Positions 22,927 through 32,023 of a stretch of 32,171 nucleotides of DNA are shown here, piece after piece. A program made the position numbers and the translations under genes. The notes beneath the pieces are model-generated. The model was not told the DNA's origin. It was given only the letters and a program-made list of their open reading frames with translations, and did not search any database. Every line of letters starts with the position of its first letter. Positions within the stretch are counted from its first letter, which is position 1. Origin of the DNA: Elusimicrobiota bacterium (GTDB lineage: Bacteria; Elusimicrobiota; Elusimicrobia; Elusimicrobiales; Elusimicrobiaceae); contig JAISHT010000017.1 in NCBI GenBank assembly GCA_031262415.1, positions 1 to 32,171 of the forward strand. The letters are read 5' to 3'.

Positions 22927-24021
22927 ATGAAAAAACTACTACTTTCTTTTCTTTTTTTATCTTTTACTTTGGGCCTTTACGCTCTTGATGTTAAAGTGCT
23001 TATTTTAGGCCCCGTTAACTCTGCTACCGTGCAAGCTAGCGGCCCATTTAGCCTAAAAGATTTGCAAACAAACAAAATATATAAAGTAGAAAAAGGCGGC
23101 AGCTTTAATATCTCCCAAAACGCTCAAACGCTTAAAGTAGGCTCCGTAAAAACAAATAGCGGGGTTTTGATAACGGCAGAAAATAACGGACATTTCACTA
23201 TTAAAAATAATCAATACGAAGGCAAATTAATAATAAAACCAGCTGCCAAAGGCTTTAATATTATAGAGCAAATTGATTTAGAAAATTATCTCTACGGCGT
23301 TTTGCCTTATGAAATGAGTTATAGCTGGCCGCTTGAAGCCTTAAAAGCGCAAGCAGTAGCCGCGCGCACATATACTTTAAAATCGCTTGAAGACAAGAGA
23401 ATGAAAGATTTTGATTTGTATTCTGATGTTCGCAGCCAAATGTATAAAGGAAGCGTAAAGAAATATGACAGCGTTAAAAAAGCTGTGGACGGAACTAAAG
23501 GACAAGTTTTAAAATATAAAGATAAATTATTTTATACTTACTATCACGCTAATTGCGGCGGACATACCGACCAAGCCGCCTGGGTAAATAAAGCAGAGGA
23601 TATAAAACCCCTGCAAGGCGCAAAATGCGGATATTGCAATAAAAGCAAAAACGCTACTTGGAAATATCAAGCGCCGCAGGCAGATATTAATAATTTCCTA
23701 AAAAAGCAAAAAGTAAAAGGCTCTATAAAAAAAATAAAAGTGGGCGATAAATTTAGCAGCGGCAGGGCAAAAAATCTGGTTTTTACTACGACGCAAGAAA
23801 AAAAGACTATCAATTGCAACACTTTTCGCTTAGCCATAGGCTCAACAAAACTTAAAAGCTGTTTTATAACAAAAATAGACGGCTTTAATTTTGAAGGCCG
23901 TGGATATGGCCACGGGCGCGGTATGTGCCAAGACGGCGCAAAAGGTATGGCGCAAGACGGTAAAAATTACAAATTTATTTTAAGCCGCTTTTACCCAAGT
24001 AGCGATTTAACAAAAATATAA
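22927..24021 (+). CDS. SpoIID/LytB-domain protein, exported
   Basis: The protein has 364 residues with an N-terminal signal peptide (KKLLLSFLFLSFTLGLYA). The SpoIID/LytB domain begins about residue 115 with ENYLYGVLPYEMSYSWPLEALKAQAVAARTY, the family signature with the active-site-region Glu. It ends with the conserved GRGYGHGRGMCQDGAKGMA motif. SpoIID proteins are lytic transglycosylases that cut glycan strands lacking stem peptides, and LytB proteins modify amidase activity. A four-Cys group (NCGGH, AKCGYCNK) lies in the middle. No sporulation gene is near, so a cell-wall or division role is more likely. It follows ruvB by 24 bases and precedes queA by 41. Confidence 0.92.
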   Translation: MKKLLLSFLFLSFTLGLYALDVKVLILGPVNSATVQASGPFSLKDLQTNKIYKVEKGGSFNISQNAQTLKVGSVKTNSGVLITAENNGHFTIKNNQYEGKLIIKPAAKGFNIIEQIDLENYLYGVLPYEMSYSWPLEALKAQAVAARTYTLKSLEDKRMKDFDLYSDVRSQMYKGSVKKYDSVKKAVDGTKGQVLKYKDKLFYTYYHANCGGHTDQAAWVNKAEDIKPLQGAKCGYCNKSKNATWKYQAPQADINNFLKKQKVKGSIKKIKVGDKFSSGRAKNLVFTTTQEKKTINCNTFRLAIGSTKLKSCFITKIDGFNFEGRGYGHGRGMCQDGAKGMAQDGKNYKFILSRFYPSSDLTKI

Positions 24022-24062
24022 CAAGAGCGTAGTAAAAAAATCAATCAAACAACTAGGTATTT

Positions 24063-25100
24063 ATGGCATTTGAACGTTTTAAAAAATTTAATATTGACGA
24101 GTTAATAGCAAAAAACCCCGCCGAGCCGCGCGACTCCAGCCGTCTAATGGTTTTAAACCGAAAAACAAAAACTATAGAGCATAAAATCTTTTACGATTTG
24201 CCAAACTACTTAAAAGCGGGCGATACAATAATTATCAACAATTCTAAAGTTTTCCCCGCAAAAATATTTGCCACCAAAGAAACAGGCGGCAAAATTGAAC
24301 TTTTACTTGTGCACCCGCTGGAAGATAAATCCATTTGGGCGGTTTTAGTAAGAGAGTATAAACCGGGCGTTAAACTTACTTTTGAAGATGGTTTAACTGG
24401 CGAGATTATAGGCAACACCGAAAATGGCGAAGCTTTAATAAAATTTAACACCACCGATATTTTGCCCTATGCCCGCAAATACGGCCATATGCCGCTGCCG
24501 CCATATATAGAAAAGGCCCGCAAGCACGCTGGCTTGCCAAAAGAAATTATTACAGATAAAGAAAAGTATCAAACTGTTTACGCCGCTGAGGAAGGCTCCA
24601 TAGCTGCGCCGACGGCGGGATTTCACTTTACGCAAAACTTGCTAGATAAAATTAAAGCTATGGGCGTAAATATTGCCTATATTACTTTACATGTCGGCTG
24701 GGGCACTTTCAAGCCGCTACGCACCGAGCCTAGCGAGCATAAAATGCTTGCCGAACTTGCCGAAATCTCCAGCCAAACCGCAGACATTATAAATAAAACC
24801 AAACAAACTGGCGGGCGGCTAATTGCCGTTGGCACAACAAGCACAAGAACGCTTGAGAGTTTTACTAGTGAAAATGGCACAATTTCGCCCGGGCAAAAAT
24901 GGACAAATTTATTTATCTATCAAGGCTATAAATTTAAGGCGGTTGATACGCTTATAACAAATTTCCACTTTCCCGATTCCACCCCCCTTTGCCTTGCCAG
25001 CGCATTTGCCAGCGAAGATTTTATTTACTCTGCCTACACTCAAGCCGTGGCGATGAAATACCGCTTTTATTCTTTTGGAGATGCAATGTTAATTTTGTAA
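24063..25100 (+). CDS. queA: S-adenosylmethionine:tRNA ribosyltransferase-isomerase QueA
   Basis: The protein has 345 residues, the family length. Recognisable stretches include PAEPRDSSRLMVLNR, the conserved YQTVYA...GSIAAPTAGFHFT region, ITLHVGWGTFKPLR, GTTSTRTLES and TLITNFHFPDSTPL. QueA transfers and rearranges the ribosyl part of SAM onto 7-aminomethyl-7-deazaguanine in tRNA, giving epoxyqueuosine at the wobble position of GUN anticodons. It is directly followed by tgt (12-base gap), the enzyme that acts one step earlier, so the pair forms a queuosine mini-operon. Confidence 0.97.
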   Translation: MAFERFKKFNIDELIAKNPAEPRDSSRLMVLNRKTKTIEHKIFYDLPNYLKAGDTIIINNSKVFPAKIFATKETGGKIELLLVHPLEDKSIWAVLVREYKPGVKLTFEDGLTGEIIGNTENGEALIKFNTTDILPYARKYGHMPLPPYIEKARKHAGLPKEIITDKEKYQTVYAAEEGSIAAPTAGFHFTQNLLDKIKAMGVNIAYITLHVGWGTFKPLRTEPSEHKMLAELAEISSQTADIINKTKQTGGRLIAVGTTSTRTLESFTSENGTISPGQKWTNLFIYQGYKFKAVDTLITNFHFPDSTPLCLASAFASEDFIYSAYTQAVAMKYRFYSFGDAMLIL

Positions 25101-25112
25101 AATACTAATTCT

Positions 25113-26273
25113 ATGGATATTATTTCACCTTTTAAAATAACCGCTAAAGATACAAAAACCAATGCCCGCTCTGGCGTATTATATACAAAGCACGGGGCTG
25201 TAAAAACGCCTGTTTTTATGCCTGTTGCCACGCAAGCTAGCGTAAAAGCCCTAACAGACGAAGATTTAAACCATATCAAGGCCGAGTGTATTTTATCTAA
25301 TACCTATCATCTTTATTTACGCCCGGGCACTGAGCTGCTGGAAAAAATGGGTGGCCTGCATAAATTTATGCACTGGCAAGGCTCTATTTTGACGGATTCG
25401 GGCGGGTTTCAAGTGCATAGCCTGTCGCATCTGCGTAAAATAACGGAAGAAGGCGTTTGGTTTAAAAGCCACCACGACGGTAGCAAACACTTTTTTACGC
25501 CCGAAAATGTTATAGAATACGAAAGTAAAATAGCCTCAGATATTTGGACTTGCCTTGATGTCCTTATCCCCTCAACTGCAAAAGAAAGCGACGCTAGGCG
25601 CGCGCTTGAAATTACTAAACGCTGGGCAAGGAGGGCGGCGGCAAAATATCACGCCCTAATCCCACAAGCTATAGCAAAAAACAATGACGGCAGTTTTAAT
25701 GTACCGCACTCACTTCTTTTTGGCATTATACAAGGCTCCATTTACCCAAAATTGAGAGAAGACGCCGCCAAAGATATGGCAACGCTGCCTCTTCACGGTT
25801 TTTGCATAGGCGGCTTATCCGTCGGCGAAACACGGGAGGAAATGAATTTAGCCCTAAAGCATACTATCCCCCATTTGCCCGAGCAAAAACCCCGCTACTT
25901 AATGGGGCTAGGCACCCCGCAGGAAATGCTGGATTGTATAGAGAGGGGCGTTGATATGTTTGATTGCGTTTGGCCTACCCGTGTTGCAAGAAACGGCCAA
26001 GTTATGACCAGTAGCGGCAAATTTAATATCAAAAATAATACTTATAGAACCGACGAGCGGCCGCTTGATGATACTTGCGATTGCTTCGTCTGCCAAAAAT
26101 ATAGCAGGGCGTATCTTTCTCATCTTTTCCGCTCGGGCGAGCTTACAAGCCACCGCCTGCTTTCCGTGCATAATATCCGCTTTTTAACCCGCCTTATGGA
26201 ACGTGTGCGCCAAAGCATAGCTGACGGCACCTTCCTAGAACTAAAAGAAGAAGTTGAAAAAAATTATAAATAA
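25113..26273 (+). CDS. tgt: Queuine tRNA-ribosyltransferase (bacterial TGT)
   Basis: The protein has 386 residues. Substrate-pocket and catalytic motifs are present: ILTDSGGFQVHSL with the catalytic-base Asp, GIIQGS, and IGGLSVGE. VDMFDCVWPTRVARNG has the nucleophile Asp and would normally read closer to PTRNARNG or PTRSGRNG. The zinc site is CDCFVCQKYSRAYLSHLF with a downstream His (SHRLLSVHN). The enzyme exchanges G34 of Asp, Asn, His and Tyr tRNAs for preQ1. It follows queA by 12 bases and has no strong Shine-Dalgarno. It converges with the minus-strand membrane protein gene, only 13 bases away. Confidence 0.97.
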   Translation: MDIISPFKITAKDTKTNARSGVLYTKHGAVKTPVFMPVATQASVKALTDEDLNHIKAECILSNTYHLYLRPGTELLEKMGGLHKFMHWQGSILTDSGGFQVHSLSHLRKITEEGVWFKSHHDGSKHFFTPENVIEYESKIASDIWTCLDVLIPSTAKESDARRALEITKRWARRAAAKYHALIPQAIAKNNDGSFNVPHSLLFGIIQGSIYPKLREDAAKDMATLPLHGFCIGGLSVGETREEMNLALKHTIPHLPEQKPRYLMGLGTPQEMLDCIERGVDMFDCVWPTRVARNGQVMTSSGKFNIKNNTYRTDERPLDDTCDCFVCQKYSRAYLSHLFRSGELTSHRLLSVHNIRFLTRLMERVRQSIADGTFLELKEEVEKNYK

Positions 26274-26286
26274 CATGGCTTGAAAG

Positions 26287-26781
26287 TTATATTTCAACAA
26301 CGACTTCATCTTTTCTGGAGATTGTCTTCTTGTTATTAGGCTTTTTAGTTTTCTTTGGGGTGTCTGTTAGGACAAAAAGTAAATAAGTTTTTATTATTTC
26401 AAGCGAAAATAAAGCGGATATTAAAGCCATCTCCCTAAAATAAAACCAGCCATAATCCATATTAGGCCAAAGGGCAGATGTAAGCATTTCTACGGCATTA
26501 GCTAGCGGAAGGAAAGTAAAATCCTCGTAAACATAAACACAAAATAAGGCTTGCACGGCGGATATTATCCAGGCTTTGCGCTCTTTCATAAAAATAAAAA
26601 GAATTTGCGCAAAATAAATAACCGACATAGCAACAAAAACTCTAATGGCTATATTGGAATAGTCCAAGCCAAAACGAAATAGTTGCAAAATATTACGCAA
26701 AAAACCCGCTAAACAAAAAAATAAAATTAAGTAAAGCCAAGCGTCTATGGAGCGTAAATATTTAAGTATTTTTGTTTTCAT
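26287..26781 (-). CDS. Small polytopic membrane protein downstream of ddl
   Basis: I do not recognise a family for this 164-residue protein. Hydrophobic segments lie at about residues 14-34, 45-65, 72-90 and 113-138, which suggests four membrane helices, with aromatic-rich loops (VYEDFTFLPL, NMDYGWFYF). The C-terminal tail of about 25 residues is highly basic (KKTKKPNNKK), ends in an acidic stretch, and would be cytoplasmic. It starts 11 bases after the ddl stop codon and probably shares that transcript, so a role at the cell envelope is possible but not shown. Confidence 0.75.
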   Translation of the reverse strand: MKTKILKYLRSIDAWLYLILFFCLAGFLRNILQLFRFGLDYSNIAIRVFVAMSVIYFAQILFIFMKERKAWIISAVQALFCVYVYEDFTFLPLANAVEMLTSALWPNMDYGWFYFREMALISALFSLEIIKTYLLFVLTDTPKKTKKPNNKKTISRKDEVVVEI

Positions 26782-26792
26782 TTTTACCCATT

Positions 26793-27854
26793 TTACCTTT
26801 CAAGCGAGTATGCTTTGCGCTCGCTGTGGCGTTTTATAGCCATATCAATAAGGAGGTCAAGCACTTGGGGATATTCTTTGCCGCTGGCTTGCCAAAGCTG
26901 CGGGAACAAGCTGCTAGCAGACAGGCCGGGGATTGTATTAATCTCGGAAAAATAAAATTTACCATCTTTGCCGTATAGGAAGTCAACCCTAGCCATACCC
27001 TCGCCCCGCAAAACTTTAAAAATATCAAGGCTATATTGACGCATTTTATCTTGCGCTTGGGAGGGTATTTGGGCTGGGATTTTCATATCGCAGCCGTGGG
27101 GGTCTTCATACTTTGCTTTATAATCAAAAAATTTGCTGTTTACTGTAGCAAGCTCGCCGCAAAGGGAAGTATGCGCTTTTGCGCCGCTACCTACGACGGC
27201 GCAAAAAAATTCTCTAGCCTCGTCAATGCCCTTTTCCACAAGGATATTACCCTCGTATTCAAAAGCTTTTTTTATTGCGGGCTCAAGTTCAGCTTCGTTT
27301 TCAACACGCGTTACGCCAATAGAGGAACCCAAGCTCATCGGCTTTACAAAAAGCGGATAGCCCAAAGCCAAAACTGCTTTTTTTAAATCTTCCAAAATAT
27401 AATTTGCGCCCTTTTCAAGTTTGATATATGGCACTATCGGCACGCCGTAAAAAGAGGCTAGCAATTTGCAAAGTTCTTTATCCATACCAATGGCGGAAGT
27501 TAAAACGCTAGAGCCCACATAAGGCGTATTTAAAATTTCAAACAAGCCCTGCATGGTGCCGTCTTCCCCCATAGCGCCGTGCAAAACGGGGAAAAACACA
27601 TCAACCTTAAAACTTTTGCCGTCTTTGGTATACAAATTTGTATCTGGGGAAATTACTGGGGATATTTCTCTGTCGCTTGTGGCGGCGGGGCCTATGTTTT
27701 CCTGCAAAAACCAGCGGCCTTCTTTTGATATAAAAATTTTATAAACTTCATATTTTTTTTGCAAAATTTCGCCCACATCAAATGCGGAATGAATAGAAAC
27801 ATCGTGTTCGCTGCTTTTGCCCCCGTAAAGCAAGGCTATTTTTAATTTCTTCAT
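26793..27854 (-). CDS. ddl: D-alanine--D-alanine ligase
   Basis: The protein has 353 residues, the ATP-grasp Ddl length. It begins KIALLYGGKSSEHDVSIHSA, the family N-terminal motif. It has HGAMGEDGTMQGLFEIL, the ATP-grasp lid region (PLFVKPMSLGSSIGVTRV), and the C-terminal metal and substrate motif FSEINTIPGLSASSLFPQLW. It joins two D-Ala for peptidoglycan precursors in the cytoplasm. GGGA lies eight bases before the ATG, and TATAAT lies slightly further up (27867-27872) without a clear -35. The gene may be transcribed with the upstream coiled-coil gene (51-base gap) or from its own start. Confidence 0.97.
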   Translation of the reverse strand: MKKLKIALLYGGKSSEHDVSIHSAFDVGEILQKKYEVYKIFISKEGRWFLQENIGPAATSDREISPVISPDTNLYTKDGKSFKVDVFFPVLHGAMGEDGTMQGLFEILNTPYVGSSVLTSAIGMDKELCKLLASFYGVPIVPYIKLEKGANYILEDLKKAVLALGYPLFVKPMSLGSSIGVTRVENEAELEPAIKKAFEYEGNILVEKGIDEAREFFCAVVGSGAKAHTSLCGELATVNSKFFDYKAKYEDPHGCDMKIPAQIPSQAQDKMRQYSLDIFKVLRGEGMARVDFLYGKDGKFYFSEINTIPGLSASSLFPQLWQASGKEYPQVLDLLIDMAIKRHSERKAYSLER

Positions 27855-27881
27855 TATTGTATCCCAATTATATCTAAAAGA

Positions 27882-27917
27882 TTAGTTTTTAAATTAGTCT
27901 TTGAGTTAGTCTTTAAA
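27882..27917 (-). repeat. Three 12-bp tandem units covering the stop codon of the coiled-coil gene
   Basis: On the + strand the sequence reads as three 12-bp units starting at 27882, 27894 and 27906: TTAGTTTTTAAA, TTAGTCTTTGAG, TTAGTCTTTAAA. Read on the minus strand, each unit contains an in-frame TAA, so the true stop codon is followed by two more stops four codons apart. This looks like local tandem duplication of the gene's last four codons. Confidence 0.85.
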
Positions 27918-30900
27918 AAGCGACCATTTTATCCTAAAAAACATACTTTTTGTTCTTTTGAGGAAGTCAGAATAAGGCTCTGTCCCGTCGTAAGTTTGCG
28001 GCACCCGTAGCGCCGACTTGCGGGCTGTGCCTTGCGGTTTGGCGGCGTGATCTTGCGTATCGTCATCATAATCTGGCACTGGGGAAAAGGGTTGTTTAAA
28101 CGGGACTGGCGGCAAAGTTGGCGGCATACTGTTAAGGCCGTCTCTTGCTTTTGCGCTGGGGCTTGCGCTAGCGTTTGCGTTAGTGGCGGGGACTGGCGCA
28201 TCTTCTTTTGGCAAATCGTCGCCAAAAATCATACTAAGGTCCATACCGCTGCTTTTTACATCAATAACTTCGCTATCCTCGGCTTCCTTTACTTCGGGGA
28301 AATCTAAAAGAGAGAAAGCGTCGTCTTTTTCCTCTTCAGGCGCATTTTGCTCTTTGGGCGTTATAGGGCGGGCGTCGCTAGTAAAAATTTTTGCCGGGCT
28401 GGTAAAAGTTTGTGTTATATTGGCTTTGATTTCCCGAGTATTTTTGGCCGCTTGGATTGGTTGCACAGTATCCTGCTTTGCCGCGCCCTGCTGAGCAGTA
28501 TTTTGCGCAGCCTCTTCCGTAGTATCCGCCTTACTAGGTTCAATAGCCGCCGTATCACTTTGCTCGGTATGATTTTGTATAACTTGGACTAGCGGACTCC
28601 TAAAAGTAGAAGTGAGTTTTTTATTTTCTGTTTCAACTTCCTCTATTTTATTTGTTAAAGTTCGCTCTCGTCTTAAACTATGTTCGGCGCTGGCGCGTAA
28701 ATTTTCGTTTTCAGAGGTAAGCCTGACGATATCAAGTTTAAGTTTTTCAATAACCGCATCATTGCCGTCAATTTTCTCTTTAAGCGAAATAAGCGTGCTT
28801 GCCATCTTTTTCTCGCTGGCGGTAAGCGTTTGTATTTGCGCTTGCCTTTCTTCAAGCTGGGTTTGTAAAGCGGCTTTTTCATTATTTATCTTGGCAATTT
28901 GCGCGCTTAAGGCGGCGGCTTTTGCCTTGATAAGGGTGGACTGGTCTTTATCTTTCTTCACATAGTCGCCAAGTTGCGCTTCAAGGCTGGCGGCTTTTTG
29001 AGATAAAAGATTAAACTCGTTTTCAATTCTAATTCTCTCGCTTTCGGCGTCTTTAAGGCGGGTATTATCCGTGCGCAGGCTTTGGATTTCCTTAACCTGC
29101 TCTGCAAATTTAGCGGAAACATCTTTTAACTCGCCCTCAATTTTTTCAATTTTGGCTTCGTATTCTTTGCGTATGGAAATTATGCCGTTTTGGAAATCAA
29201 GCGTATGCATACCGCTTTCCGCGCGGGAAAGTTGGGAGCGAAGCATTAAAATTTCTTTTGCTTGGTCGGCGGATTTTTGCAAGGCTTCCATCTTTTCCGC
29301 TTGGACTTTTTTGATTTCTTTATCCAAAGCAAAGTTAACGGCTTTTAATTTTGAAGTATGCTCCTGAAGTTGTTTTATAGCTATTTCATCTTCTTTAATT
29401 TGCTTGCCGGCATTGGCTAAATCTTGATGCAAGGCGGCAATTTCTTGCTCTTTTTCTTGCAAATCTTTTGCTATTTTTTCGTTTTCTAAGCGCAGTTTTT
29501 GCATTTGGTCGTCTAACTGGCTTGTTTGGGTCTGTTTTTGTTTAAATTGATCTTTAAGCTGATCCAGCAAAACGGTATCTTGCAAGAATCTATTTTCCGC
29601 CTTAGCTAGTTGCGATTTAAGCGCAAGGATTTCCTCGGCCTGTTCAACCATTTTTTTAACATTAGCGGCATTAGCTTGGCTTGTGGCGGCGGAATTTTGC
29701 CCGAGGGAGTTTTTTTCTTCCTCAAGCGTTTTAATTTGCCCTTTAAGCTCCGCTACCGTTTTTTCTTCGGATTGCAGCCTTTGAGCGGCTTCGCTAAGTT
29801 TAGTTTCAAAAACTTGGGCTTGAGCGGCGTTTTCATCACGCAAGGTTTGTATTTCTTGCTCGTGTTTTTGTTGGAAAGCAGTAAATTCTTTTGTGGTATC
29901 TTCCAGTTGTTTTAAAAGGCTTAGCCTTTCAATAGCGGCTTTTTTAGCCTCTTCGTCAATTAAAGCCTTGCCCCTTTCTAAAGACGCTACTTCTGATTTA
30001 AGCGAGGCAACTATACTATCTTTCTCATTCAAAGCAAATTTTAGGCTTGTTAGAGAAGTTGTTATTTGCGCAGCGTCAGCCAAAGCTGTTTTTAGTTTAT
30101 TTAAGACGGAAGAATGCTCGCTTCTTAAAGTTTCTATTTGGGTAAGATAGGCTTCGTTTTGTTTTAAAGAATCTTTGTTTTGCGATAAAAGGCGTTTGAT
30201 TTCCTCGTTAAGCGTCGCCTTTTCCGCCTCTACATTTTGGAGCTGGTCGCTTAATGTTTTATAATTTTCCTCAAGGCGTTGAAATTTGGTTTGGGAAGAA
30301 GCAAGCTCGGCATTTAAATTTGCTATTTGACGGGTATGATTTTCTTTTATAAAAGCTTCCTCTCCAGTTAAGGCGGAGGATTTACCCTTTACTGCGGCCA
30401 AAGATACTTCTATATTTTTAAGGTCGTTATCAAGCGATTCAATTTGTAGTTTTAAAGTTTTTACAAAATTTTCTTCCTGCCTGTATTTACCCTCGACCCG
30501 TTTGAGTTCTTGGGCAATGGCGTTTGATTCCTGCTCTTTTTGGCTCTTTAAAAGCTCTATTTCTTGTATTTGCGCCGCTTTTAAATTTGATATTTCCCGC
30601 TCGTGCGTTAAGCGGGCAATTTGCAAAGCGTTTAAAGCCTCATCCGCTTTAAACAGAGCATCGGCCTTTTCTGAGCTAATGCGTTGAAGTTGCGTTTCAA
30701 GATTTAAAAGAGTTTCCCTAAGTTTGCCGGCTTGAGAAGCCTCTGCTTTAAGCTGCTCCTGCGACGAGGCCAAATCTTGCTTTAAATTTGATATTTCCCG
30801 CTCTTGAGCAGCGGCGCGACGGTTGGCTTCTTCTCTTTCTGAGCGAGTGGCGTAAATGGCATTATCACGTTCTGCCCGTTGTTTTTCTAAAATTTGCAAT

Positions 30901-31982
30901 TGCTCGCGCAAGGAGGCGGATTTTAATTCCTCTTGGCGGAAACGCTCTTCCGTTTTAGAAAATTCTAAACGAAGAGCCATAATTTCTTTTGCCTGCTGGG
31001 AAGTTTCTTTTAAAGAATTAAGTTTTTCTTCTCTAATTTTTTGGATTTCACTATCAAGCGTCGCCTTTTCTTCATTAACTATAGAAAGCTGTTGTTCAAG
31101 GCGGGATAGTTTAAAATCGCCGTGGCGGGCCTTTTCTTCCACTTTGGATAATTGCATTCTTATGGAAAGCAATTCTTTTGTTTGCTCGGCGGAGCGGCGC
31201 AGTGATTCCAGCTTTTCGTTTTTAGCTCGTTTGACTTCGCTATTTAAAGCTAAATTGATGGCTTTTAGACGGCTTGTTTTCTCCCGCAGGCGGGTTATTA
31301 AAGTTTGGTCTTGGCGTAAAATATTTTCTTCGTAAAGCAACCTTGCGCTTACAATATTTTCAAGGCTGCCTTTTAAAGTTTCTATCGTTGAAGAAATATT
31401 GTGGAAAAATTCATCGTTAGATTTAACTTGCGGCGTATATTGGCCTTCGTCTTTATCGCCGTCAAGTTCGGCCGACAGGGCGGCGTTAAGAGATTTTTCT
31501 TTATTAGCGTCAACAAAACGGGTTTCCAACTCGGCTATTTTTGCTTCAAGGTGTTTGATAGACTGCTCTTTTAAATCATCTTGAAAATCAAGGTTAAAGT
31601 CTTCTAAATTTTCTAATGCTGGCTTTGTCGCAGGCTCCGCTTTTGGGGCAGAGGGTTCTTTGTCGTTTTTAATCGGCTCCGCTTGAGCGGACGGACTTGC
31701 TTGATTAGTTAAATCTGGCTGAGCAGGCGTTTGGTTTTGGGTTTTAGGCTCAAAATTATAATCTTGTTTTTGGGTTGTTTTTACCTGAGGTAGTTTAATT
31801 GAGGTTAAAGTTCTTTCAAGAGGGTCGTTATTTGCTTTAACGAAAGCGTCCATATCAAAATCGTCAGAGAAAGGAAAGCCGTCCCCGCCAATTTCACTGC
31901 CTTTGGCAGTCTTGTCGTCTTTTAGAGATTTTAAAAACTCAGAAATATCTTGATTAAGGTTGCTATTTTCCTCTGATGCCAT
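27906..31982 (-). CDS. Giant coiled-coil protein (1358 residues), function unknown
   Basis: This is the largest gene here. Residues 1 to about 145 are acidic and then Pro/Gln/Ala-rich, and probably disordered. Residues about 145-1125 are almost continuous heptad-type coiled coil rich in Glu, Lys, Gln and Leu. The last roughly 230 residues are again low-complexity and acidic/Pro-rich, with a short basic end (KRTKSMFFRIKWSLF). There is no signal peptide, membrane helix, Walker motif or SMC head. A stretch of about 50 residues near 231-282 recurs near 869-920 with roughly half the residues identical, so the rod grew by duplication. GAGGGG gives a good ribosome binding site. It lies upstream of ddl on the same strand. 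A structural or scaffold role is inferred only from shape. Confidence 0.88.
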   Translation of the reverse strand: MASEENSNLNQDISEFLKSLKDDKTAKGSEIGGDGFPFSDDFDMDAFVKANNDPLERTLTSIKLPQVKTTQKQDYNFEPKTQNQTPAQPDLTNQASPSAQAEPIKNDKEPSAPKAEPATKPALENLEDFNLDFQDDLKEQSIKHLEAKIAELETRFVDANKEKSLNAALSAELDGDKDEGQYTPQVKSNDEFFHNISSTIETLKGSLENIVSARLLYEENILRQDQTLITRLREKTSRLKAINLALNSEVKRAKNEKLESLRRSAEQTKELLSIRMQLSKVEEKARHGDFKLSRLEQQLSIVNEEKATLDSEIQKIREEKLNSLKETSQQAKEIMALRLEFSKTEERFRQEELKSASLREQLQILEKQRAERDNAIYATRSEREEANRRAAAQEREISNLKQDLASSQEQLKAEASQAGKLRETLLNLETQLQRISSEKADALFKADEALNALQIARLTHEREISNLKAAQIQEIELLKSQKEQESNAIAQELKRVEGKYRQEENFVKTLKLQIESLDNDLKNIEVSLAAVKGKSSALTGEEAFIKENHTRQIANLNAELASSQTKFQRLEENYKTLSDQLQNVEAEKATLNEEIKRLLSQNKDSLKQNEAYLTQIETLRSEHSSVLNKLKTALADAAQITTSLTSLKFALNEKDSIVASLKSEVASLERGKALIDEEAKKAAIERLSLLKQLEDTTKEFTAFQQKHEQEIQTLRDENAAQAQVFETKLSEAAQRLQSEEKTVAELKGQIKTLEEEKNSLGQNSAATSQANAANVKKMVEQAEEILALKSQLAKAENRFLQDTVLLDQLKDQFKQKQTQTSQLDDQMQKLRLENEKIAKDLQEKEQEIAALHQDLANAGKQIKEDEIAIKQLQEHTSKLKAVNFALDKEIKKVQAEKMEALQKSADQAKEILMLRSQLSRAESGMHTLDFQNGIISIRKEYEAKIEKIEGELKDVSAKFAEQVKEIQSLRTDNTRLKDAESERIRIENEFNLLSQKAASLEAQLGDYVKKDKDQSTLIKAKAAALSAQIAKINNEKAALQTQLEERQAQIQTLTASEKKMASTLISLKEKIDGNDAVIEKLKLDIVRLTSENENLRASAEHSLRRERTLTNKIEEVETENKKLTSTFRSPLVQVIQNHTEQSDTAAIEPSKADTTEEAAQNTAQQGAAKQDTVQPIQAAKNTREIKANITQTFTSPAKIFTSDARPITPKEQNAPEEEKDDAFSLLDFPEVKEAEDSEVIDVKSSGMDLSMIFGDDLPKEDAPVPATNANASASPSAKARDGLNSMPPTLPPVPFKQPFSPVPDYDDDTQDHAAKPQGTARKSALRVPQTYDGTEPYSDFLKRTKSMFFRIKWSLFKD

Positions 31983-32023
31983 CTTCCCCTCTTTAGTAAC
32001 ATAGCTTACCTACTGCTCTACAT

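Noticed and set aside
26274-26286. ATAAC/GTTAT hairpin between tgt and the membrane protein gene as a bidirectional terminator
   Set aside because: Only five A/T-rich pairs with a large loop. Too weak to call.
28032-31584. Many plus-strand ORFs (up to 159 residues) opposite the coiled-coil gene
   Set aside because: Shadows of the repetitive antisense codon pattern (Ser/Leu/Cys-rich), with no ribosome binding sites or domain patterns.
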